Shown here: piece after piece, positions 34,778-41,436 of the stretch
Layout of the letters: each line of letters opens with the position of its first letter
How positions within the stretch are numbered: the first letter of the stretch is position 1
Assembly (NCBI GenBank): GCA_021372375.1
Contig: JAJFUN010000151.1
Coordinates: 1 to 59,362 of the forward strand
DNA: 59,362 bases
From: Pelosinus sp.
Lineage (GTDB): Bacteria; Bacillota; Negativicutes; Propionisporales; Propionisporaceae
Direction of reading: 5' to 3'
The notes under the pieces: model-generated
Told to the model about the DNA's origin: nothing
Database searches by the model: none
Seen by the model: the letters and a program-made list of their open reading frames with translations, nothing else
Position numbers and translations under genes: made by a program

Positions 34778-35443
34778 CTACAGCTTGCTGATTAACTCAA
34801 TTTGCTTATTCAGTTCATTAAACCCATTGATAATCCGGTCGGCGCGAGAAATGTCCTGATTTACCGAACTGGGATTATTATAACCAATACATTTCATGCC
34901 AGCGGCTTTAGCTGCCGCTACGCCGTTGGTCGAATCTTCAATTACCACGCACTCGCTAGGTAGCAGCCCTAGTGTCTTTGCCGTCAACAGAAAGATATCC
35001 GGCGCAGGTTTACTATGTCTGATCTCTTCGCCGCTGATTTTTGCCGCAAAATACTCAGCCATATTAAACATATCCACAACAATCTCAATACGCCGTTTGG
35101 CCGAAGAAGAGGCAACTGCCAGTTTCAGATTTTCTTTATATAACTTGCCCGCCAGCACATCTACCCCCTCAATCGGAGCAACAGTACCCTTTGAGGCCAA
35201 CAAAAATTTCTCAATCTTTTGTTCATAATCTTCCACCAGCTCATTAACAGCTTGCTTGAGATGGTATTTTTCTTTTAAACTAGTAAAAATATGCGTATTA
35301 GTCGTGCCAATAAAAGTATTGTACTCTTCGGTGGCGATCTCTAAACCTAAAACCTCTTTGGAATACTGCATAAATACCTTATAATGCATAGGTTCGCTGT
35401 CAATAATTACGCCGTCCATATCGAAAATTACACCTTTAATCAC
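34778..35443 (-). CDS. HAD-superfamily phosphatase / beta-phosphoglucomutase-like
   Basis: A 221-residue HAD hydrolase with motif I FDMDGVIIDSEP, motif II ASSSAKRR, motif III Lys in SKPAPD and motif IV VIEDSTNG. A helical cap lies between motifs I and II. The start is GTG at 35443, preceded by AGGGGG at 7 bases. A longer open frame to 35848 exists but its added part crosses the neighbouring phosphoesterase gene and has no family similarity. Substrate unknown; sugar phosphates are usual. Confidence 0.93.
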   Translation of the reverse strand: MIKGVIFDMDGVIIDSEPMHYKVFMQYSKEVLGLEIATEEYNTFIGTTNTHIFTSLKEKYHLKQAVNELVEDYEQKIEKFLLASKGTVAPIEGVDVLAGKLYKENLKLAVASSSAKRRIEIVVDMFNMAEYFAAKISGEEIRHSKPAPDIFLLTAKTLGLLPSECVVIEDSTNGVAAAKAAGMKCIGYNNPSSVNQDISRADRIINGFNELNKQIELISKL

Positions 35444-35520
35444 TAAGATACCCCCTGCTATGTTCTTACTGTATTTACTTCGTGATAATAACTGACATTT
35501 CCTGCACTCTACGCGCAAAC

Positions 35521-35559
35521 AGGGCAAGCCCCGCCAACTATATTGGCGAGTCTTGCCCT
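35521..35559 (-). terminator. Two-part hairpin after the metallophosphoesterase gene
   Basis: Outer stem AGGGCAAG (35521-35528) / CTTGCCCT (35552-35559) and inner stem CGCCAA/TTGGCG. There is no clear U-run on either side, so it is a terminator of uncertain efficiency. Confidence 0.5.
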
Positions 35560-35564
35560 GCCCA

Positions 35565-36368
35565 TTAACTGCGCCCAATCGGAATAACTTCAAAGGATAC
35601 CTTACTTTTCTTGCCATGGCTCTTGATATTAATGACCATAATATGGAATATTTCTTTCTGAAGCAATGTCGCCCCGCCGCCGCCTGATACAAATACTCTT
35701 GAATGCTGATATTTTGTCGTTTTAAAAGCATGCACATGGCTTGCCAGCACACCGGCTGTTTTATCCTTAATTTCGCTAAAAAGCAGTTCACTGCCAATGG
35801 TGAAGAACTCCTCAGGATCTTGCCATTTATCTGTTTTAGGCGGCACATGCATGGTCACAAACGTGCTCTGGCAGTGCTGTTTTAAGTTTTCTCTCAGAAA
35901 AGTAAGCTCGGCATTTCTTAAGCCATACTGACCATAGATATATTGATCTAATGTGTTTAACGAAATAATTTTTAGATTGTACTCCGGAATATTCACTGCA
36001 AAATGCACCGGCCCAATCATCTGTTCAAAATTTTCAATAGACTGCGATTTATCCAGAGGATTTATCAGTTCCATTTCATGATTGCCGACAGCAACAAAAA
36101 GAGGTAAATCAGGTTCATATTTATTTTTGAAGTTTATAAAAAAATCAAAGTTCTCTTTTGCACCGTTATGGACAATATCGCCCCCATGGAGAATGAATAA
36201 CGGATTATATTTTCTGGCTGCTTCGAGTGCACTTTGAAAGATGTCATTACTGGTATAGCCTTTATCGCCGACCCAGCTATCCCCAAAAAAGACTATATTG
36301 TAATCATAAGGATTAACATACTTTTGCCTTTTTTGCAGCAGCGTTAAGGAATCCTCATACATTGTCAT
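35565..36368 (-). CDS. Calcineurin-like metallophosphoesterase with altered first motif
   Basis: About 267 residues. Metallophosphatase motifs in order: FFGDSWVGD (normally DxH; here Trp replaces the His), GGDIVHNG, GNHE, MHVPP and SHVHAF. The His of the first motif usually binds one of the two metals, so activity may be altered. No signal peptide or membrane helix. The start at ATG 36368 is favoured by GGGG 8 bases upstream; an ATG at 36374 is also in frame. Confidence 0.87.
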   Translation of the reverse strand: MTMYEDSLTLLQKRQKYVNPYDYNIVFFGDSWVGDKGYTSNDIFQSALEAARKYNPLFILHGGDIVHNGAKENFDFFINFKNKYEPDLPLFVAVGNHEMELINPLDKSQSIENFEQMIGPVHFAVNIPEYNLKIISLNTLDQYIYGQYGLRNAELTFLRENLKQHCQSTFVTMHVPPKTDKWQDPEEFFTIGSELLFSEIKDKTAGVLASHVHAFKTTKYQHSRVFVSGGGGATLLQKEIFHIMVINIKSHGKKSKVSFEVIPIGRS

Positions 36369-36466
36369 ACACATTACCCCGCTTCACAAAATACTTACAA
36401 ACCATTTTACTATGCTAATACTATATTCAATAGCAGGTAAAGTTGTGACGAATGTAGGCACAATAG

Positions 36467-36496
36467 ACAAAAAAATCCCGCAACCGGATTTTTTGT
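36467..36496. terminator. Orphan A/T-flanked hairpin
   Basis: ACAAAAAAATCC pairs with GGATTTTTTGT around a 7-base loop. No gene ends nearby on either strand. The gene-free gap 36369-36770 holds this hairpin, a palindrome, a second hairpin and the AbrB promoter. Confidence 0.55.
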
Positions 36497-36557
36497 ATTT
36501 TAATCTTTAGCTATTTATATGAAATCAGGTTTTATAGAAAAATCCTTAATTCTAAAT

Positions 36558-36573
36558 AATGAACAGGTTCATT
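36558..36573. promoter_or_regulatory. 16-base palindrome, TetR-like operator candidate
   Basis: AATGAAC and GTTCATT are perfect 7-base arms separated by AG. The site sits between two terminator-like hairpins and is not attached to a recognisable gene. Confidence 0.4.
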
Positions 36574-36634
36574 GTTGTTTTCTCTGAAATGAAACTTTTT
36601 AAATAAAACTTTCTTTTATTGTAGAAAATAGAAA

Positions 36635-36658
36635 GGTAGCACTAATTAGGGTGCTACC
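36635..36658 (+). terminator. Terminator upstream of the AbrB gene
   Basis: Perfect 8-base stem GGTAGCAC/GTGCTACC with an 8-base loop, then a T-rich tail on the plus strand. It would end a transcript starting within 36500-36630, or insulate the AbrB gene. Confidence 0.65.
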
Positions 36659-36692
36659 CATCTATTTTTATCTTTTACAATAAAAATTATAA

Positions 36693-36721
36693 TTGACATT
36701 TATTATATTTCCTGATATTAT
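36693..36721 (+). promoter_or_regulatory. Promoter of the AbrB-type gene
   Basis: Perfect TTGACA (36693-36698), 17 bases, TATTAT (36716-36721), 49 bases before the start codon. Confidence 0.78.
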
Positions 36722-36770
36722 TTGTTTAGTAGTTTATGTCGAATTTTGTTAACAGAGGGGATATGTAAAA

Positions 36771-37025
36771 ATGAAATCAACCGGTATTGTACGTAAAGTA
36801 GACGAGCTTGGCAGAATTGTAATTCCTATTGAACTCCGCCGCACCCTGTCCATCGAAGAAAAAGATGCAATGGAAATTTATGTGGATAATGACCGCATTA
36901 TTTTCCGTAAATATCAACCGTCTTGTGCTTGTATATTTTGCGGTAATGCCTCCGAAGTAACCAACTTTAAAGGTAAAAATATTTGCAAAGAATGTCAGGC
37001 TGAAATAGAAGAAAAACCCATGTAA
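36771..37025 (+). CDS. AbrB/SpoVT-family transition-state regulator with Cys-rich tail
   Basis: An 84-residue DNA-binding protein. Residues 1-50 are the AbrB swapped-hairpin fold (GIVRKVDELGRIVIPIELRR). The tail has C52, C54, C57 and C72, C75, a likely zinc-binding CxxC pair, as in some clostridial AbrB proteins. Such regulators control the transition to stationary phase or sporulation. AGAGGGG upstream, a strong promoter and a 16-base terminator make it an independent, probably well expressed gene. Confidence 0.93.
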   Translation: MKSTGIVRKVDELGRIVIPIELRRTLSIEEKDAMEIYVDNDRIIFRKYQPSCACIFCGNASEVTNFKGKNICKECQAEIEEKPM

Positions 37026-37036
37026 TATTAGATTCT

Positions 37037-37077
37037 AAAAGTAGAGCCAGCGGTGTAATATCGCTGGCTCTACTTTT
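37037..37077 (+). terminator. Terminator of the AbrB-type gene
   Basis: Perfect 16-base stem (37037-37052 with 37062-37077, core AGAGCCAGCG/CGCTGGCTCT), 9-base loop and terminal T-run. Confidence 0.93.
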
Positions 37078-37111
37078 GGGTTGTTTTCTCCGCTGCGCTC
37101 ATTATTAATAC

Positions 37112-37140
37112 TTGACATACTGCAAAATAGGTACGATACT
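37112..37140 (+). promoter_or_regulatory. Promoter of the PAYI-repeat small gene
   Basis: Perfect TTGACA (37112-37117), 17 bases, GATACT (37135-37140), 20 bases before the start codon. Confidence 0.72.
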
Positions 37141-37160
37141 AAATATTGGAGGTGTGTCCA

Positions 37161-37511
37161 ATGCCAAATTCAATTTCTATACATCCAACATCAATTGCTG
37201 AGCGCCAGCACATATCAGCACGGCAGCTGGCCAGTTTAAATAAAAATGCCAATTTAGCTTCCGGCGATAGCAGTTTAGACACTGCCGCCAATGCGCCAGC
37301 ATATATTTTGGATTTGAGTGACCCGTCAATCAATCGTGCCGCCAATCAATTGCAATCAACAAGTCCAAGCCAAGATTCCAAAATTGACCTTGGTGATTCT
37401 CCGGCATATATAGTCGATATCAGCAGTAAATCCATTCGTATGGCTAAAGAGCAAAAAGCTGTACAAAAAGACGAGATAGCCCCAAAAACATTGCTATCTA
37501 GCATGCAATGA
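37161..37511 (+). CDS. Small protein with a duplicated PAYI(L/V)D(L/I)S motif
   Basis: A 116-residue hydrophilic protein of unknown function without signal peptide, membrane helix or Cys. It contains two related units: APAYILDLSDPSI (about 48-60) and SPAYIVDISSKSI (about 82-94), each followed by a charged or polar helix. The rest is Ser/Asn/Gln/Ala-rich. ATG at 37161 is used because GGAGGTG lies 6 bases upstream; an earlier in-frame TTG overlaps that site. It has its own promoter and a hairpin terminator in the following repeat. The motif reminds me of short uncharacterised clostridial proteins, but I cannot name a family. Confidence 0.78.
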   Translation: MPNSISIHPTSIAERQHISARQLASLNKNANLASGDSSLDTAANAPAYILDLSDPSINRAANQLQSTSPSQDSKIDLGDSPAYIVDISSKSIRMAKEQKAVQKDEIAPKTLLSSMQ

Positions 37512-37512
37512 T

Positions 37513-37720
37513 AAAAAAGGGGCTGTCGCATTAAGCCTGTTTTTAAAAGCCTCCCCCTGTCGCTAGACGCGACATCCCCCTCGAAGAGGGAGACTAAAAT
37601 AAGAGCCTCCATCCCTGAGGAAGGTGGCGCAAAGCGCCGGAGGGAGTTTCTTCAGATGGGACTAAAGTTAAAAGGAGCTGTTCGCATTAGCAATAATACT
37701 AATGCAACAGCCCCTTTTTT
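37513..37720. repeat. Composite intergenic repeat, copy B, bounded by terminator arms
   Basis: The core 37540-37648 is nearly identical to 34064-34172. The ends 37513-37533 and 37700-37720 are 21-base inverted repeats (20 matches; AAAAAAGGGGCTGT / ACAGCCCCTTTTTT). A third, direct copy of the left arm (about 37675-37690, GAGCTGTTCGCATTAG) forms a tight hairpin with the right arm, followed by seven T. The core thus appears inserted within a terminator whose 5' arm was duplicated. Confidence 0.8.
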
Positions 37721-37733
37721 TCGTAGACTAAAA

Positions 37734-38159
37734 TCATTTATCTAAGTAATCAGCTAATGAAACAGCCTTGTTTGCCCGAGTACTATTTTTATCTGTCTGA
37801 TCACTATATAAATCAGTGCTGCTTGAATTATTGTCCAGATAATCCGCTAATGTAACAGATTTATTAGCTATAGCGCCAGTTGTCCCCTGCACTTTATTGC
37901 AAATCAAATCTAGCTGCCCCTGCTGCCCATATGTTAAAACACTATATAAACTAGAACTGTTGTTAGCCGAATCATTGCTCAGATAATCCGCTAAGGACGC
38001 TGCCTCTGAAGAAATATAACTATCCATATCCGTAGCATTAGTTGCAGCTGCTTTCTTTACTGCTGTTTGAGCAGCAGTATTTTGCGTACTTGCATCGCTG
38101 TTTGCCGATAAATTTGTATAATTTGCATTACTGTTCAAAAGACTATTAATTGTTGACAT
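37734..38159 (-). CDS. Small Ser/Asn/Ala-rich protein with three SLADYL repeats
   Basis: A 141-residue protein, not recognised. The sequence ASLADYLSNDS, VTLADYLDNNS, VSLADYLDK occurs three times (about residues 53, 101 and 132). The last two are each preceded by an NKSV- or NKAV-type tetrapeptide. Between the repeats it is low-complexity Ser, Asn, Thr and Ala; there is one Cys, no signal peptide and no membrane helix. It is probably largely disordered with short sticky helices (inference). Strong GGGGGTG site and a TTGACA promoter. Convergent with the PAYI-repeat gene across copy B of the composite repeat. Confidence 0.78.
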   Translation of the reverse strand: MSTINSLLNSNANYTNLSANSDASTQNTAAQTAVKKAAATNATDMDSYISSEAASLADYLSNDSANNSSSLYSVLTYGQQGQLDLICNKVQGTTGAIANKSVTLADYLDNNSSSTDLYSDQTDKNSTRANKAVSLADYLDK

Positions 38160-38190
38160 TTAGTCACCCCCATACTATTCAATATTTTTA

Positions 38191-38219
38191 ATTATTGTAC
38201 AAATAGTAAGATATGTCAA
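38191..38219 (-). promoter_or_regulatory. Promoter of the SLADYL-repeat gene
   Basis: On the minus strand perfect TTGACA (38219-38214), 17 bases, AATAAT (38196-38191), 31 bases before the ATG. Confidence 0.7.
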
Positions 38220-38222
38220 CAC

Positions 38223-38263
38223 AAGAAAAGGCTGTAATGATTTCCTCACTACAGCCTTTTCTT
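38223..38263 (-). terminator. Terminator of leuCDB
   Basis: A 14-base stem AAGAAAAGGCTGTA (38223-38236) / TACAGCCTTTTCTT (38250-38263) with a 13-base loop, seven bases after the leuB stop codon. Confidence 0.85.
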
Positions 38264-38270
38264 ATTAATT

Positions 38271-39353
38271 TTATAACTCGGCCAAAACTAATTCGCCCAT
38301 TTTTTTCGTCCCAACCTTGGTAAAACCTTCTGTCCAGATATCGCCTGTACGATAACCCTTTTCCAGAACCTTTTCCACTGCGTTTTCAATATTGCGCGCT
38401 GGCTCAGACATGCCTAAAGAATATTCAAACAGCATGGCCGCCGACAAAATCTGCGCAAGCGGATTGGCCAGGTCTTTACCCGCTATATCAGGCGCCGAAC
38501 CATGAATGGGTTCGTACATACCAAAACTATCCTCACGCATACTAGCGGAAGCCAGCATGCCGATGGAACCGGTAATCATCGAAGCCTCATCTGACAGAAT
38601 ATCGCCAAATAAATTGCTGGTTAAGATTACATCAAATTGGGCCGGATTTCTCACTAGTTGCATGGAGGCGTTATCTACATACATATAATTAAGCGCTACT
38701 TCCGGATATTCCGGGGCAATCTTTGCTACCACTTCCCGCCACAGACGAGATGATTCGAGCACATTAGCCTTATCGACCAAGGTAACCTTTTTACGCCTTT
38801 TCATGGCTGCGGCAAAGGCTGTATGGGTAATACGCGCAATTTCCTTTTCACTATAGGCTTCGCTGTCAAAAGCTGTGACCACACCATTTTCTGCTCTGCG
38901 CCCGCGCTCGCCAAAATAAATGCCGCCGGTGAGTTCCCGGACAATTAATACATCCACGCCTGATTCAATAATAGCATCTTTTAGCGGTGATGCCCCTTTA
39001 AGCACATCATAAATCTTAGCCGGACGCAAATTTGCATAAAGCCCTAGCGCCGCACGAATGCCAAGGAGCGCTTTTTCCGGACGTTTATCTCCAGGCAGTG
39101 TATCCCACTTAGGCCCGCCAACTGCCCCAAGTAGTACGGCGGCGGACTTTTTGCACTGCACTACTGTCTCAGCAGGCAGCGGTTCACCATATTTATCAAA
39201 TGCGCAGCCACCTGCCAGTACCTTGGTAAAGTTCAGCTGCATCTTATATTTGGCAGCAACCTTATTCATAACCTCAAGTGCGACATCAGTAATTTCAACA
39301 CCGATACCATCTCCTGGAATTACTGCAATATCATAGACTTTCTGCTTAGTCAT
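38271..39353 (-). CDS. leuB: 3-isopropylmalate dehydrogenase
   Basis: A 360-residue NAD-dependent decarboxylating dehydrogenase, third step of leucine synthesis. Family motifs: [10 protein letters not shown] at the start, [11 protein letters not shown], the [13 protein letters not shown] substrate loop, the [11 protein letters not shown] region and [10 protein letters not shown] near the adenine site. The start codon immediately follows the leuD stop. A strong terminator ends the operon. Confidence 0.98.
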   Translation of the reverse strand: MTKQKVYDIAVIPGDGIGVEITDVALEVMNKVAAKYKMQLNFTKVLAGGCAFDKYGEPLPAETVVQCKKSAAVLLGAVGGPKWDTLPGDKRPEKALLGIRAALGLYANLRPAKIYDVLKGASPLKDAIIESGVDVLIVRELTGGIYFGERGRRAENGVVTAFDSEAYSEKEIARITHTAFAAAMKRRKKVTLVDKANVLESSRLWREVVAKIAPEYPEVALNYMYVDNASMQLVRNPAQFDVILTSNLFGDILSDEASMITGSIGMLASASMREDSFGMYEPIHGSAPDIAGKDLANPLAQILSAAMLFEYSLGMSEPARNIENAVEKVLEKGYRTGDIWTEGFTKVGTKKMGELVLAEL

Positions 39354-39860
39354 TTAATTGTGCCCCCAGTTTATCTTATTTCCTTTTACACATTCAATCA
39401 GCCCATTGTTATCCATAATATTTATAATAAATTCTGGGAAGGGTTGAGCCTTATATTCTTTCCCTAAGGTAAGATTCTTGATCACACCGGATTTAAAATC
39501 TACTTCTAACTTATGGCCTGTTTGTACCTCTTCCACGGCTTCTTCACATTCTAGAATTGGAAAGCCGATATTAATCGAATTGCGGTAAAAGATTCTAGCA
39601 AAGCTTTTGGCAATTACACAAGAAACCCCAGCTGCTTTAATGGCAATCGGTGCATGCTCCCGTGAAGAACCGCAGCCAAAATTCTGTCCGCCTACTACGA
39701 TATCACCTTTTTTCAATTTTTTCAGAAAATCAATATCCAAATCTTCCATACAATGCTTAGCCAGTTCCTCAGCTTCTGAACTATTTAAATATCTTGCCGG
39801 AATGATGACATCTGTATCTATATTGTCACCATATTTTAAAACATCGCCTACTGCCTTCAT
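39354..39860 (-). CDS. leuD: 3-isopropylmalate dehydratase small subunit
   Basis: A 168-residue swivel domain of isopropylmalate isomerase. The conserved [15 protein letters not shown] segment, [14 protein letters not shown] and [16 protein letters not shown] are present. Its short length and pairing with a 422-residue LeuC fit the compact, archaeal-type LeuCD common in Clostridia. It begins two bases after the leuC stop codon. Confidence 0.97.
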   Translation of the reverse strand: MKAVGDVLKYGDNIDTDVIIPARYLNSSEAEELAKHCMEDLDIDFLKKLKKGDIVVGGQNFGCGSSREHAPIAIKAAGVSCVIAKSFARIFYRNSINIGFPILECEEAVEEVQTGHKLEVDFKSGVIKNLTLGKEYKAQPFPEFIINIMDNNGLIECVKGNKINWGHN

Positions 39861-39861
39861 C

Positions 39862-41130
39862 TTACATTACCTCCTCAGGAGATGATATTTTCCCTGTTAC
39901 TGCCGATGCTGCGGCCACCGCCGGACTTGCCAGATATACTTCACTATCGACATGTCCCATCCGTCCTACAAAATTCCGGTTGGTCGTTGAAACACATTTT
40001 TCGCCTGCAGCCAGTATGCCCATATGACCACCCAGGCAAGGTCCGCAAGTAGGAGTACTAAAGATTCCACCCGCTTCCACAAAAATCTTGGCTAAACCTT
40101 CTTCCATAGCTTGCAGGAAGATTTTTTGCGTGCCGGGAATGACAACTAGCCGCACGCCTCTTTTTACCTTTTTGCCCTGCAAAATACTGGCGGCAATCCG
40201 TAAATCATCAATTCGGCCGTTAGTACAGGAACCAATTACGACCTGATCAATTATAACTTCGCCAACTTGGTCAATTGTTTTGGTATTTTCAGGCAAATGT
40301 GGAAAAGCTATAGTGGGCTTTAACGCACTAAGATCAATTTCAATTACGCGGCTATAGGCAGCGTCCGCATCTGACGCAAACACTTTATATTCCTTCGTGC
40401 AATGTTCGTTAAGATAAAGCACTGCTGTTTCATCGATCGGGAAAATACCGTTTTTGGCGCCGGCTTCAATGACCATATTCGCAATAGTAAACCGATCATC
40501 CATGGATAAATTGGCTACACCCTCACCAGTAAATTCAAGAGACTGATATAATGCTCCGTCAACGCCTATCGTGCCAATAAGATGTAAAATCACATCTTTA
40601 CCGCTAACCCATTTGGCTGGTTTGCCCTTTAAAACTACTTTAATTGCTTCCGGAACTTTAAACCAGGTATGTCCTGCCGCCATACCTACCGCCATATCTG
40701 TACTGCCTACGCCTGTCGAAAATGCCCCTAGCGCGCCATATGTACAAGTATGCGAATCCGCGCCAATAATAATATCCCCTGGTTTTGCCAAGCCTTTTTC
40801 CGGAATAAGCGCATGTTCAATTCCCATTTCACCCACATCAAAGAAATTAGTAATCTCCATTTGATTGGCAAATTCTCTGACCATTTTAGAATGCTCAGCA
40901 GATTTAATATCTTTGTTGGGCGTAAAATGATCAAGTACCAACGCAATCTTGTCTTTATCAAACACTTTGTCAAGCTTGGTTTTATTGAATTCCTTAATCG
41001 CCACAGGTGATGTAATATCGTTGCCCAGCACTAAATCGAGCTTTACACTAATCAGTTGCCCTGCTTCAACATAATCCAGCCCTGCGCCTGCCGCCAGTAT
41101 TTTCTGTGTCATGTTCATTGGTTTAGTCAT
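39862..41130 (-). CDS. leuC: 3-isopropylmalate dehydratase large subunit
   Basis: A 422-residue [4Fe-4S] aconitase-family subunit. Cluster ligands are visible in VIGSCTNGR and in [24 protein letters not shown] marks the substrate site. First gene of leuCDB, with AGGAGG before the ATG. No leuA lies in the window. The leader carries a perfect palindrome rather than a T-box, so control is probably by a repressor or activator. Confidence 0.97.
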   Translation of the reverse strand: MTKPMNMTQKILAAGAGLDYVEAGQLISVKLDLVLGNDITSPVAIKEFNKTKLDKVFDKDKIALVLDHFTPNKDIKSAEHSKMVREFANQMEITNFFDVGEMGIEHALIPEKGLAKPGDIIIGADSHTCTYGALGAFSTGVGSTDMAVGMAAGHTWFKVPEAIKVVLKGKPAKWVSGKDVILHLIGTIGVDGALYQSLEFTGEGVANLSMDDRFTIANMVIEAGAKNGIFPIDETAVLYLNEHCTKEYKVFASDADAAYSRVIEIDLSALKPTIAFPHLPENTKTIDQVGEVIIDQVVIGSCTNGRIDDLRIAASILQGKKVKRGVRLVVIPGTQKIFLQAMEEGLAKIFVEAGGIFSTPTCGPCLGGHMGILAAGEKCVSTTNRNFVGRMGHVDSEVYLASPAVAAASAVTGKISSPEEVM

Positions 41131-41193
41131 ATTATTCCTCCTACATTCTACTAAGTAGTATTTATTCCCTCGTTTTTTACAACCCCGCTGTTC

Positions 41194-41252
41194 ATTTTGT
41201 ATACAAAATTCATTTCTTATTTATATTATAGCAAATTCAACAATATAAACAA
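41194..41252 (-). promoter_or_regulatory. leuCDB promoter with 16-base palindromic operator
   Basis: On the minus strand TTGTTT (41252-41247), 16 bases, TATAAT (41230-41225) preceded by TGC. Just downstream, at 41209-41194, is the perfect palindrome ATTTTGTATACAAAAT, close to GntR/FadR-type sites (TTGTATACAA). The gap 41131-41436 shows nothing else except an A-rich stretch before the next gene. Confidence 0.7.
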
Positions 41253-41436
41253 AATACATATTAATTATATCTTATATAACCATTAGTTATATGTCTAGTA
41301 CTGCCGCGCTATTAAATTATCAAGAATATAAAACATTATTTATAAGTTTCCTGACCATGCAGGATTAAAAAAAAAGCAGCCGAATTATCTATATTACAGA
41401 AACGGTGCGGATAACTAACAAATAAAGGTGAGTAAC

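Noticed and set aside
34778..35848. A longer reading frame for the HAD phosphatase
   Set aside because: The extra 135 codons overlap the metallophosphoesterase gene in another frame, lack family similarity, and a GTG with a good ribosome site at 35443 fits the HAD N-terminus.
36513..36581. A 22-codon frame in the AbrB upstream region
   Set aside because: It has no ribosome binding site, is very short, and shows no recognisable protein pattern.
41131..41436. T-box or leucine attenuator upstream of leuCDB
   Set aside because: The leader between the promoter and leuC is short, with no AGGGTGGNACCGCG-type T-box block, leucine codon run or terminator/antiterminator pair.
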